Origin: Blautia sp. MSJ-19
GTDB taxonomy: Bacteria > Bacillota > Clostridia > Lachnospirales > Lachnospiraceae
Length of the DNA stretch: 64,000 nt
Assembly (NCBI RefSeq): GCF_018918125.1
Contig: NZ_JAHLQA010000002.1
Span: 1 to 64,000, forward strand
Direction of reading: 5' to 3'
Every line of letters starts with the position of its first letter. Position 1 is the first letter of the stretch. The translations under genes and the position numbers were made by a program. A model generated the notes under the pieces. The model was given only the letters and a program-made list of their open reading frames with translations, did no database searches and was not told where the DNA came from. This document shows positions 7,569-16,589 of the stretch, in pieces.

Positions 7569-9813
7569 TAAGATAATAAAAAGTGCAGGAAAAGCGGTTC
7601 CGGCAGTGCTGCTGGTTGCATTGTCTGCTTTTCTTCTGCAGGGAGATGTATGGACATTTTGGACCTGGTATCTGCTGGCACTGGTATTGGGTGTGGCAGC
7701 TATGCCGCTGACGGGAAGGCTGTTTCGGAAATTTGATGATAAAGGCTGGATTTTTTCCAAAGTAACTGCAATTGCAGTCACTGGCTTTCTCACCTGGTTT
7801 CTGGTGGCTGTAAAGCTTCTGAAATTCACGATGGTTACCTGTGTGGCAGTGACGGTCATCTGTGCAGCACTTTCAGTGTTGCTTGGATGCAGGGAACAGA
7901 AAGATGGATTTGAATGTATTCCGTTTGATCATCTGCAGCTGGTATATGCAGAGGAAATCCTGTTTTTTGCATTCTTTCTGCTGTGGACTTACTGTGCAGG
8001 ATTTCATCCGGCGGCATATGGAACTGAAAAATTTATGGATTATGGTTTTATGGAAGCGATGATGCGCAGTAAAACACTTCCGGCGACAGATCTGTGGTAC
8101 TCACAGGGTAAGATCAACTACTATTATGGTGGACAGTATTTTGCAGTATTTCTGACAAAACTGTCCGGTACGAAGGTAGAACTCACGTATAATCTGATGC
8201 GCACATTTGTTGCAGGACTGGCATTTGCCATGCCATTTTCGCTGGTATATCAGATGGTCAGAGACTGTCTTGGCAGAAATGTGAGCGGATGGAAGAAAAA
8301 ATTACCGGCAGTAACCGGATTTCTTGCCGGCATTGCGGTTTCCATTGCAGGAAATATGCATTATGTGGTTTACGGACAGATCATTCCTCTTATCCAGAAG
8401 CTGAAAGGGGAAGAGGTCAGCAGTTACTGGTTTCCGGATGCCACTCGTTATATAGGATTTAATCCTGATGTAGATGACAAGACGATTCATGAATTCCCGT
8501 GTTATTCCTTTGTGCTGGGAGATTTGCACGCACATGTTGTGGATATCATGTTTGTCCTGCTTTTACTGGGACTTCTTTATGCGTGGATAAAAAAAGTCAG
8601 AATGCTCAATCTGACTCTGGAGAATACAGACAGAAAAGAATTCTGGAAAAAGCAGCTCCTGATGCCGCAGCTTCTGGCGGCGGCGGCACTTCTGGGAATG
8701 TTCCACTGGACGAATTACTGGGATTTTGTAATCTATTTTGTTGTGACCGGTGGCGTAGTTCTGTTTATGAATATCATTGGACAAAAAGGCAGGGCAAAAT
8801 GGGTTTTAGCGGTGACTGCGGCACAGGCGGCAGAGATTTTGATTCTGGCAACGGTGATCATCCTGCCATTTACTCTGCAGTTTGATACCAGCAATATGGT
8901 GCAGGGCGTAGCATTGGCACAGCATCATTCACTGCCACATCAGCTTCTGGTGTTGTGGGGACTTCCGGCAATTCTGACGATTTTGTTTATTGTGTCTCTG
9001 CTTGTGGAAAAATTGAGAGGAGCAGAGAAAAAATCTTCGTATCGTCTGCTGGCATCCATGAAACTTCCAGATCTTTTTGCCGTGGTCATGGGGCTTTGTG
9101 CAATTGGGCTGGTACTGATTCCGGAGCTGGTGTATGTACGCGATATTTATGAAAATGGGAATGCACGCGCCAATACAATGTTCAAACTGACATATCAGGC
9201 ATATATCATGTTTGGGATGACGATGATCTATGCGATTTTCCGGTTGCTGATCATAGGCAAAAACAAACTTCTCAAAGTACTGGCAGTGATCGGACTGTTT
9301 TTCTTTGTATGGACATGCGGTTATTTTGGAAACAGTGCGCATTCCTGGTTTGGAGAAATCTGGAAACCGTCTCAGTATAAAGGTCTGAATGCAACGGCAT
9401 TTCTGGAATCAGATTTTCCGGAGGATGTGAAGGGAATACACTGGCTCAAGGAAAACATTCAGGATGCACCGGTGGTTCTGGAGGCGAACGGGGACAGTTA
9501 TTCAGAATATGAGCGTGTTTCTGCCATGACAGGGCTTCCGACGATCATGGGCTGGTATGTCCATGAGTGGTTGTGGAGGGGAGATGTGGCGGATCTGAAT
9601 GATAAGATTGCAGACATTGAAAATATCTATACTTCCACAGACGAAACACATGTAAAAGAATTATTGCAGGAATACGATGTTTCCTATATTTTTGTCGGTT
9701 CCTGTGAAAGAAATAAATACGGAGAGTCTCTGAATAATGAATTACTGCGAAGCCTGGGTGAAGTGGTGTTCCAGGATACAGAATATCAGACGTATATCGT
9801 AAAAGTAAAATAA
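7558..9813 (+). CDS. DUF2298 (YYY) family membrane protein
   Basis: 751 aa, highly hydrophobic. It carries the hallmark INYYYGGQY (about residue 185) and the conserved FVLGDLHAH (about 320) of the DUF2298 family, a GT-C-like group known from Chloroflexi, Archaea and Firmicutes with no established substrate. A soluble C-terminal domain (about 615-751) probably faces outside. It overlaps the preceding membrane protein gene. No terminator is obvious before the next promoter at 9871. Confidence 0.75.
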   Translation: MKPDKIIKSAGKAVPAVLLVALSAFLLQGDVWTFWTWYLLALVLGVAAMPLTGRLFRKFDDKGWIFSKVTAIAVTGFLTWFLVAVKLLKFTMVTCVAVTVICAALSVLLGCREQKDGFECIPFDHLQLVYAEEILFFAFFLLWTYCAGFHPAAYGTEKFMDYGFMEAMMRSKTLPATDLWYSQGKINYYYGGQYFAVFLTKLSGTKVELTYNLMRTFVAGLAFAMPFSLVYQMVRDCLGRNVSGWKKKLPAVTGFLAGIAVSIAGNMHYVVYGQIIPLIQKLKGEEVSSYWFPDATRYIGFNPDVDDKTIHEFPCYSFVLGDLHAHVVDIMFVLLLLGLLYAWIKKVRMLNLTLENTDRKEFWKKQLLMPQLLAAAALLGMFHWTNYWDFVIYFVVTGGVVLFMNIIGQKGRAKWVLAVTAAQAAEILILATVIILPFTLQFDTSNMVQGVALAQHHSLPHQLLVLWGLPAILTILFIVSLLVEKLRGAEKKSSYRLLASMKLPDLFAVVMGLCAIGLVLIPELVYVRDIYENGNARANTMFKLTYQAYIMFGMTMIYAIFRLLIIGKNKLLKVLAVIGLFFFVWTCGYFGNSAHSWFGEIWKPSQYKGLNATAFLESDFPEDVKGIHWLKENIQDAPVVLEANGDSYSEYERVSAMTGLPTIMGWYVHEWLWRGDVADLNDKIADIENIYTSTDETHVKELLQEYDVSYIFVGSCERNKYGESLNNELLRSLGEVVFQDTEYQTYIVKVK

Positions 9814-9870
9814 ATGAAATGTGAATCAGAGATGCGGAAGGAAACGTCTCAGAGGAAATGAATGTCCGGC

Positions 9871-9899
9871 TTGTATAATCTTTGAAATTAGACTATAAT
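9871..9899 (+). promoter_or_regulatory. promoter of tsaC-rpiB
   Basis: TTGTAT (9871-9876), 17-bp spacer and TATAAT (9894-9899). Confidence 0.7.
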
Positions 9900-9987
9900 G
9901 AAGGTCTGTAAGCGAAAATATACAAAATGGGCACAGGTCATTATGATCTGGTATAACAGTAACGATAAATGAGAGGACAGACAAATT

Positions 9988-11052
9988 ATGAGAGCGAAAG
10001 TTGTGGCAATGACCGGTGAACAACTGGATATGGATGCCATAAAAGAAGCAGGAGACATTCTGAAATCTGGTGGACTGGTTGCTTTTCCTACAGAAACAGT
10101 ATATGGACTTGGCGGGAATGCACTGGATCCGCAGGCTTCCATGAAGATTTATGCAGCAAAAGGACGTCCATCAGATAATCCGCTGATCGTGCACATTGCA
10201 AAGACAGAGGATCTGGCAAAGATTACAACAGAGATTCCGGAAGGGGCAAAGATCCTGGCTGCGAAATACTGGCCGGGTCCATTGACGATGATCCTTCCAA
10301 AATCGGATATCGTGCCCAGAGAGACAACCGGAGGGCTGGACAGTGTGGCAGTGCGTTTTCCGAGTGACCGGATCGCACAGGAACTGATTCGTGCTGCGGG
10401 TGGATTTGTGGCAGCACCAAGCGCCAATACTTCAGGCAGGCCAAGTCCTACAATGGCAGAGCATGTAGAAGAAGATCTTGGAGATGCTATTGAAATGATC
10501 ATTGATGGCGGTCAGGTAGGGATCGGACTGGAATCGACGATCGTAGATTTTACAGAAGAAGTACCGGTAATTTTGCGACCGGGTTATATTTCACTGGAAA
10601 TGCTGCAGGAAACCCTGGGTGATGTACGGATGGACAAGGGACTTCTGATCACGGACAGCAGTGTCCGGCCAAAAGCACCTGGTATGAAATATCGTCACTA
10701 TGCGCCAAAGGCAGATCTTTCTATTGTAGAAGGGAAAGAAGACGAAGTAGTTGCATGCATTAATCGCCTGACAGAAAAAGCAGTTGCAAAGGGTCTCAAA
10801 GTTGGCATCATTGCAACGGATGAGACGAAAGAACGTTATGCACATGCAGATGTCTTAAGTATCGGAAGCAGGGAAGAGGAAGAAACGATTGCACATCATC
10901 TGTATGAAGTTTTGAGAGATTTCGATGATGACAGAGTGGATCTGATCTATTCTGAGGCGTTTTATACACCAAAGATGGGACAGGCTATTATGAACCGCCT
11001 TTTAAAGGCGGCAGGACATAAAATCATAAATGCACAGGAGGAAGAAGAATGA
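9988..11052 (+). CDS. tsaC: L-threonylcarbamoyladenylate synthase (Sua5/YwlC type)
   Basis: Makes threonylcarbamoyl-AMP from Thr, bicarbonate and ATP, the first step of the t6A37 modification of ANN-decoding tRNAs. The YrdC domain (about 15-205) shows FPTETVYGLG and KGRPSDNPLIVHI. A C-terminal Sua5 domain (about 235-345) follows a PGMKYRHYAP linker, so this is the long Sua5 form at 354 aa. The start follows GAGAGGACAG. It overlaps rpiB by four bases (ATGA). Confidence 0.95.
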   Translation: MRAKVVAMTGEQLDMDAIKEAGDILKSGGLVAFPTETVYGLGGNALDPQASMKIYAAKGRPSDNPLIVHIAKTEDLAKITTEIPEGAKILAAKYWPGPLTMILPKSDIVPRETTGGLDSVAVRFPSDRIAQELIRAAGGFVAAPSANTSGRPSPTMAEHVEEDLGDAIEMIIDGGQVGIGLESTIVDFTEEVPVILRPGYISLEMLQETLGDVRMDKGLLITDSSVRPKAPGMKYRHYAPKADLSIVEGKEDEVVACINRLTEKAVAKGLKVGIIATDETKERYAHADVLSIGSREEEETIAHHLYEVLRDFDDDRVDLIYSEAFYTPKMGQAIMNRLLKAAGHKIINAQEEEE

Positions 11053-11510
11053 TAGCATTAGGATGTGACCATGGCGGTTATGAACTGAAACAGGAGATCA
11101 TCAAATATCTGGAGGAAAATCATATCGAGTACAAAGACTTTGGATGTGACAGCATGGATTCCACAGATTATCCGATCTATGCCAAGAGAGTTGCAATTGC
11201 CATTCAGAACGGGGATTGTGAAAAGGGAATCCTTATCTGCGGAACAGGCATCGGAATTTCTATTACTGCAAATAAATTCAAAGGAATCCGTGCAGCACTC
11301 TGCTCAGACTGTTTCAGCGCAGAAGCAACCAGACTGCATAATAATGCAAATATTCTGGCAATGGGTGGCAGAGTTGTAGGTCCGGGACTGGCAGTTAAGA
11401 TCGTGGATACTTTCCTGAATACGCCATTTTCAGAGGAAGAACGCCATATTCGCAGAATCAAACAGATTGAAGAAGATACTGACATCACAGATGCGTATCC
11501 TGAAATCTGA
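11049..11510 (+). CDS. rpiB: ribose-5-phosphate isomerase B
   Basis: Interconverts ribose 5-phosphate and ribulose 5-phosphate in the pentose phosphate pathway. 153 aa, full length for the family. It starts IALGCDHGGYELK and carries GILICGTGIGISI around the catalytic Cys. It is translationally coupled to tsaC by a 4-base overlap, a pairing also seen close together in the Bacillus ywl region. A sugar-phosphate isomerase of the LacA/B group is the only alternative and is unlikely in this context. Confidence 0.95.
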   Translation: MIALGCDHGGYELKQEIIKYLEENHIEYKDFGCDSMDSTDYPIYAKRVAIAIQNGDCEKGILICGTGIGISITANKFKGIRAALCSDCFSAEATRLHNNANILAMGGRVVGPGLAVKIVDTFLNTPFSEEERHIRRIKQIEEDTDITDAYPEI

Positions 11511-11551
11511 GACAACTGTGTCAATGAACGGATATAACGACTGATTTTATT

Positions 11552-11582
11552 ACCGGTCTCCTGAAGTTTACAGGAGGCCGGT
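11552..11582 (+). terminator. hairpin after rpiB
   Basis: ACCGGTCTCCTG pairs with CAGGAGGCCGGT (12 bp, one G-T pair) around a 7-base loop. The following bases (ATTTGCAC) are not a T-run, so it may be a weak terminator or a processing/stabilising hairpin between rpiB and the next gene. Confidence 0.55.
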
Positions 11583-11606
11583 ATTTGCACAAGGGAGGAT
11601 TTTACA

Positions 11607-12101
11607 GTGGCAGTACATATTAAGAAGAGAGAAGGATATATTTCCTGGGATGAGTATTTCATGGGGGTCGCCATGCTTTCAGGGATGCGTTCCAAAGATC
11701 CGAATTCACAGGTGGGAGCCTGCATTGTCAGCAATGACAACAAAATTCTTTCTATGGGATATAACGGATTTCCAAAGGGCTGTTCTGATGACGAATTTCC
11801 GTGGGCACGGGAAGGAGATCCGCTGGATACCAAATATCTGTATGTTACACATAGTGAACTGAATGCGATTCTGAATTATCGTGGCGGAAGTCTGGAAGGC
11901 GCGAAGCTTTATGTGTCACTGTTTCCATGCAATGAATGTGCCAAGGCGATCATTCAGGCAGGAATAAAAACAATTGTTTATGATTGTGACAAATACGAAC
12001 ACACTCCGTCTGTCATAGCTTCCAAAAGAATGCTGGATGCAGCTGGAGTAAGGTATTATAAGTACAATCGTTCTGGCAAGGAAATCCGGCTGTCTGTTTA
12101 A
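11607..12101 (+). CDS. dCMP deaminase family protein
   Basis: Zinc-dependent cytidine/deoxycytidylate deaminase fold, 164 aa, the size of dCMP deaminases that supply dUMP for thymidylate synthesis. Zinc and proton-transfer residues are visible as THSELNAI (HxE) and PCNECAK (PCxxC). The start codon is GTG at 11607 after AAGGGAGG. It is similar to the ComEB-type deaminase of Bacillus, but nothing here links it to competence. Confidence 0.9.
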   Translation: MAVHIKKREGYISWDEYFMGVAMLSGMRSKDPNSQVGACIVSNDNKILSMGYNGFPKGCSDDEFPWAREGDPLDTKYLYVTHSELNAILNYRGGSLEGAKLYVSLFPCNECAKAIIQAGIKTIVYDCDKYEHTPSVIASKRMLDAAGVRYYKYNRSGKEIRLSV

Positions 12102-12162
12102 AATATGATCGAAGAGCAGGCTGATATGGTATGAAACAATCTACAGGCAGCAGAGTTGGGGC

Positions 12163-12191
12163 TTGACACCTGAGCAGATTTTATTTAAAAT
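12163..12191 (+). promoter_or_regulatory. proS promoter
   Basis: TTGACA (12163-12168), 17-bp spacer and TAAAAT (12186-12191), just upstream of the T-box leader. Confidence 0.8.
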
Positions 12192-12197
12192 GAAGAA

Positions 12198-12478
12198 AGT
12201 CCGGAGAATTTGAAAGAATATCCGGCTGAACATGAATAAGAATGACAGCGATGAAGAGAATAGTACATGAGGAGCAATCTCAGAGAGGAATCTGTATGGT
12301 GTGAGGATTCTGTGCGCGAATCGTGGAACCGGCCTCTGAGCTCCGTGCAACTGAAGCATGGCGTGTTTCCTGCGTTAAAGGATTTAGAGAGAACAGTTCT
12401 TTTGGGAACTGTTAATTAGGGTGGTACCGCCGAAGTCCTTCGGTCCCTTTACCGGGATCAGAAGGGCTTTTTTTGTTG
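12198..12478 (+). promoter_or_regulatory. T-box riboswitch of proS
   Basis: AGAGAG bulge at about 12282, a specifier context GTGGAA-CCG-G with Pro codon CCG at 12329-12331, and the T-box AGGGTGGTACCGCC at 12418-12431. A two-part terminator stem (AAGTCCTTC/GAAGGGCTT and GGTCCC/GGGATC) is followed by seven T. It should read through when tRNA-Pro is uncharged. Confidence 0.93.
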
Positions 12479-12524
12479 TCTTTCCGGACCCGGCGCAGAT
12501 CATATCAAAAAGGAGAAAAGAACT

Positions 12525-13958
12525 ATGGCAAAAAAATTAGTAGAAGCCATCACTTCCATGGAGGAAGATTTTGCACAGTGGTATACAGACGTTGTAAAAA
12601 AAGCAGAACTGTGCGGCTACACAAGTGTTAAAGGATGCATGGCAATCAAACCGGCAGGTTATGCGATCTGGGAGAATATCCAGCATGAACTTGACCGCAG
12701 ATTCAAAGAAACAGGTGTACAGAATGTATATATGCCGATGTTCATTCCGGAATCTCTTCTTCAGAAAGAGAAAGACCATGTAGAAGGTTTTGCACCGGAA
12801 GTAGCATGGGTAACACACGGTGGACTGAATGAACTTCAGGAGCGTCTCTGCGTACGTCCGACTTCAGAGACTCTGTTCTGCGATTTTTATCAGAAAGACA
12901 TTCAGTCTCACAGGGATCTGCCGAAGGTATACAACCAGTGGTGTTCTGTAGTGCGTTGGGAAAAAACAACCCGTCCGTTCCTTCGTTCCAGAGAGTTTTT
13001 ATGGCAGGAGGGACATACTGCTCATGCAACAGCAGAGGAAGCAGAAGAGAGAACTATTCAGATGCTGAACCTGTATGCAGATTTCTGTGAAGAAGTTCTT
13101 GCTATTCCGGTTATCAAAGGTCAGAAAACAGATAAAGAGAAATTTGCAGGTGCAGTAGCTACTTATACGATCGAGTCCCTGATGCATGACGGAAAAGCTC
13201 TTCAGTCCGGTACAAGCCACAACTTCGGTGACGGTTTTGCAAAAGCATTTGGAATTCAGTATACAGACAAGGATAACACACTGAAATACGTACATCAGAC
13301 TTCCTGGGGTATGACAACACGTATGATCGGTGCGATCATCATGGTTCATGGTGATAACAGTGGACTTGTTCTGCCGCCGAGAATCGCTCCGACGCAGGCT
13401 GTTATCATTCCGATCCAGCAGCGCAAAGAGGGTGTTCTTGAAAAAGCAGACGAACTGTTTGCAGCACTCAAAGCAGCCGGCATCCGCGTGAAAGTAGATG
13501 ACACAGACAGAAGCCCGGGATTCAAATTCGCAGAGCAGGAAATGAGAGGTATTCCGGTTCGTATCGAATGTGGACCGAAGGATATCGAGAACGGACAGGC
13601 TGTGATCTGCCGTCGTGATACAAGAGAAAAATATGTAGTTTCCTTTGATGAGCTTGCTTCCAAAGTGCAGGAAGTTCTTGAGCTTATGCAGAAAGAAATG
13701 CTGGAACGTGCACGTGCACATCGTGACGCTCATACTTATGTTGCAACAAACTATGAAGAATTCAAGGATACCATCAACAACAAACCTGGTTTTGTAAAGG
13801 CAATGTGGTGCGGAAACCGCGAATGCGAAGACAAGATCAAAGAAGATGTTCAGGCAACATCCAGATGTATGCCATTTGAGCAGGAACACTTAAGCGATGT
13901 CTGCGTATGCTGCGGAAAACCGGCGAAGAAGATGGTTTACTGGGGAAGAGCATACTAA
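12525..13958 (+). CDS. proS: prolyl-tRNA synthetase (short, archaeal/eukaryotic type)
   Basis: Charges tRNA-Pro. At 477 aa it is the short form without the INS editing domain found in long bacterial ProS. Class II core is at about residues 20-270 (motif 2 around [22 protein letters not shown]), the anticodon-binding domain at about 285-385, and a C-terminal zinc-binding domain (about 400-477) with four visible Cys positions, GNRECEDK and CVCCGK. Regulated by the T-box upstream. The CCA enzyme gene follows with a single base between stop and start. Confidence 0.97.
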   Translation: MAKKLVEAITSMEEDFAQWYTDVVKKAELCGYTSVKGCMAIKPAGYAIWENIQHELDRRFKETGVQNVYMPMFIPESLLQKEKDHVEGFAPEVAWVTHGGLNELQERLCVRPTSETLFCDFYQKDIQSHRDLPKVYNQWCSVVRWEKTTRPFLRSREFLWQEGHTAHATAEEAEERTIQMLNLYADFCEEVLAIPVIKGQKTDKEKFAGAVATYTIESLMHDGKALQSGTSHNFGDGFAKAFGIQYTDKDNTLKYVHQTSWGMTTRMIGAIIMVHGDNSGLVLPPRIAPTQAVIIPIQQRKEGVLEKADELFAALKAAGIRVKVDDTDRSPGFKFAEQEMRGIPVRIECGPKDIENGQAVICRRDTREKYVVSFDELASKVQEVLELMQKEMLERARAHRDAHTYVATNYEEFKDTINNKPGFVKAMWCGNRECEDKIKEDVQATSRCMPFEQEHLSDVCVCCGKPAKKMVYWGRAY

Positions 13959-13959
13959 T

Positions 13960-15294
13960 ATGAAATTAACGATTCCTTCCAATGCGGAAAAAATACTGCA
14001 CATTTTAGAGGAAAACGGTTATGAAGCCTATGTTGTTGGGGGCTGTGTCCGGGATTCGATCCTGAGGCGCTGCCCGAATGACTGGGATATTACCACATCT
14101 GCATCTCCGGAGCAGGTAAAGGAACTGTTTCAGCGTACGGTAGACACCGGACTGCAGCATGGGACAGTGACTGTGCTGATGGACAAAGAAGGGTATGAGG
14201 TAACGACTTACCGTGTGGATGGTGCTTATGAAGATGGCAGGCATCCCAAACAGGTGACTTTTACATCAAGCCTGGAAGAAGATCTGAAACGTCGTGATTT
14301 TACGATCAATGCCATGGCATATCATCCGGAAAGAGGTCTGGTGGATCTCTTTCACGGAATGGACGATATGCAGGCAAAAATCATTCGATGTGTAGGTGAC
14401 CCGATGGAGCGCTTTCATGAAGATGCACTTCGTATCCTCAGAGCAGTACGATTTTCCGCACAGTTGGGATTTACCATTGAGCAAGAGACAAAAGCGGGGA
14501 TTCATGAGCTGGCACCGAATCTGAAATGCGTCAGCGCAGAACGGATCCAGACAGAAGTCGTGAAACTGCTTGTTTCACCGCATCCGGACTATATGAGAGT
14601 GGCTTATGAGACAGGAATCACGAAAGAATTTCTTCCGGAATTTGATGTCTGTATGAAAACAGAACAAAATACCCCGCATCATTGTTATACGGTAGGAGAG
14701 CACATTCTGCACAGTCTTGAGCTGGTACGCGCGGACAAGGTCCTTCGATTGACAATGCTGCTCCATGACATTGCAAAACCGGTGATGCGAAAGACCGATG
14801 AAAATGGTCGGGACCATTTCAAGATGCATGCACCGGAGGGCGAAAAGATGGCAAAGAGTATTCTGCGTCGTCTGAAATTTGATAATGATACGATCGGAAA
14901 GGTTTCCAGACTGATCAGATATCATGATGATCGCCCTCTGCCGGAAATGCGGTCGGTGAGACGTGCCGTGAACCGAATCGGCGAAGATCTGTTCCCACTG
15001 TATCTGGAGGTGCAGCGTGCAGATATGCTTGCACAGAGTGAATATCGCCGGGAAGAGAAAACCGCACGCTTAGAGGGTGTGACAGAGTGCTATCACAAGG
15101 TGATTGAGGAGAAACAGTGTGTATCGTTAAAGACACTTGCTGTGACAGGACGGGATCTGATCCAGGCTGGATATAAGCCGGGCCCGGAACTGGGGGAGAT
15201 CCTGAAGGAGCTGCTTGAGCATGTGCTCGAAGAACCAGATGATAACACAAAAGACAAATTAATGGAATTTATAAAAAATAAAGAAAAGCATTAG
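13960..15294 (+). CDS. cca: CCA tRNA nucleotidyltransferase / poly(A) polymerase family protein
   Basis: Adds or repairs the 3' CCA of tRNAs. The class II head domain (about 1-160) has GGCVRDSILRRCPNDWDI with the metal-binding Asp pair, then the RRDFTINAMAY motif. The tail holds an HD domain with LLHDIAKP near residue 270. Length 444 aa from the ATG at 13960, one base after proS; its ribosome binding site GGGGAAG lies in the end of proS. The tRNAs of this window encode no CCA, so such an enzyme is required. Confidence 0.93.
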   Translation: MKLTIPSNAEKILHILEENGYEAYVVGGCVRDSILRRCPNDWDITTSASPEQVKELFQRTVDTGLQHGTVTVLMDKEGYEVTTYRVDGAYEDGRHPKQVTFTSSLEEDLKRRDFTINAMAYHPERGLVDLFHGMDDMQAKIIRCVGDPMERFHEDALRILRAVRFSAQLGFTIEQETKAGIHELAPNLKCVSAERIQTEVVKLLVSPHPDYMRVAYETGITKEFLPEFDVCMKTEQNTPHHCYTVGEHILHSLELVRADKVLRLTMLLHDIAKPVMRKTDENGRDHFKMHAPEGEKMAKSILRRLKFDNDTIGKVSRLIRYHDDRPLPEMRSVRRAVNRIGEDLFPLYLEVQRADMLAQSEYRREEKTARLEGVTECYHKVIEEKQCVSLKTLAVTGRDLIQAGYKPGPELGEILKELLEHVLEEPDDNTKDKLMEFIKNKEKH

Positions 15295-15302
15295 AAGTAT
15301 AT

Positions 15303-15331
15303 AGACCGTACATTTGTATGGTCTTTCTTTG
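15303..15331 (+). terminator. terminator after cca
   Basis: AGACCGTACA pairs with TGTATGGTCT (one G-T) around a very short loop, and T-rich sequence follows. Confidence 0.8.
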
Positions 15332-15460
15332 ATTTTCCTCCCTTCCGTAAAGGATAAATACCTACATTGATTTACAACAGAATCTACAATCCTCCCTGAC
15401 ATTTTCTGGATTCCCCATACATATGTATAGAAGGTATAAAACCAAGAGGGGGATTTTCAT

Positions 15461-16444
15461 TTGTATGATTACGGACTCAGTACCCTGGAGCAGTATGGAC
15501 TCACCGCCGAATCCACAGCACGTACACGTGGCGCACTTCTTTGCCACACTCAAAAAGGACTGGTTATCATCCGCGAATTCAAAGGAAGTGAAAAAAAACT
15601 CCAGAAACAGCAGGAACTTCTTCAGCAGATTCAGCAGCAGGGCGGAAAAACAGACTGCTATCTTGAAAATCTGGAAGAAAATCTTGTAAGTCGTGATCAG
15701 GACGGGATTCCATATACTGTCCAGTACTGGTATGAAGGAAGAGAATGCGATACCAGGTCCAGAGAAGATATTTTCAGGAGTATTCGTGCCCTTGCAGAAT
15801 TACACCAGAAAATGCATATGCCTGTAATTGAGTTTTATATAGAACCATCTCTGCTGAATGAATATCAGAGGCATAATCAGGAACTCAAAAAAATCCGAAG
15901 CTTTATCCGAAAAAGAGGTCCATCGTGTCCGTTTGAAAAACTTTACCTTGCAACAGTAGAAGAATATCTGAAGGATGGAGAACAGACGGCATGCATCTTA
16001 AAAGAATCTGCTTATGACAGTCTGAGGCAGACGGCAATGGAGCAGGGCTGTGTCTGTCATGGGGAATATAACCAGCACAATGTTCTGATGCTCAAAAACG
16101 GAACTGCCGTGACTAATTTTGAACACTGGGGATTTGATATCCAGATGGCAGATCTGTATCGCTTTATGAGAAAAATTCTTGAAAAATATAACTGGGACAT
16201 CCGCCTCGGCAGGGAAATGCTGCGAGTCTATCATCAGACAAAAGCAATTTCAACAGATGAATGGCAGAATCTGAAACTTCGTTTCTGCTATCCGGAAAAA
16301 TACTGGAAACTGGCAAACTACTACTATACACACCGGAAAACCTGGATTTCCGCCAAAAACACCGAAAAATTACAGAACCTCATTCGCCAGAGAGATGCCT
16401 GGAAAAATTTTCAGGAACAGGGTTTGGGAACTTTTCCTTTCTGA
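15461..16444 (+). CDS. CotS-like spore coat protein (kinase fold)
   Basis: 327 aa related to the CotS/YutH/YsxE family of spore coat proteins, which adopt the aminoglycoside phosphotransferase fold. The catalytic-loop region reads VCHGEYNQHNVL, with Glu where kinases have Asp, and the metal-binding region reads VTNFEHWGFD, with Asn-Phe-Glu instead of Asp-Phe. It is therefore probably a structural pseudokinase. The start is TTG at 15461, seven bases after AGAGGGGGA; no better start exists. It is monocistronic between two terminator/promoter regions. Expression in the mother cell is expected from the family, not shown. Confidence 0.8.
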   Translation: MYDYGLSTLEQYGLTAESTARTRGALLCHTQKGLVIIREFKGSEKKLQKQQELLQQIQQQGGKTDCYLENLEENLVSRDQDGIPYTVQYWYEGRECDTRSREDIFRSIRALAELHQKMHMPVIEFYIEPSLLNEYQRHNQELKKIRSFIRKRGPSCPFEKLYLATVEEYLKDGEQTACILKESAYDSLRQTAMEQGCVCHGEYNQHNVLMLKNGTAVTNFEHWGFDIQMADLYRFMRKILEKYNWDIRLGREMLRVYHQTKAISTDEWQNLKLRFCYPEKYWKLANYYYTHRKTWISAKNTEKLQNLIRQRDAWKNFQEQGLGTFPF

Positions 16445-16589
16445 AAAATATAGAAACCATGAATTCTGCATTTTCCTCGGAACACAGAGGTTTGTACTTC
16501 CTTTTTTGAGTAAACAGGTGTATAATGAGAAATCATATATGGCAGTCACAGGACTGTCGGAAATACAATGTACAGGGAGGTAATTTAGT

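Noticed and set aside
15390-15430. Sigma-E promoter (CATACATA) before the CotS-like gene
   Set aside because: A -10-like sequence exists but the best -35-like sequence is only about 10 bases away, too close for sigma-E.
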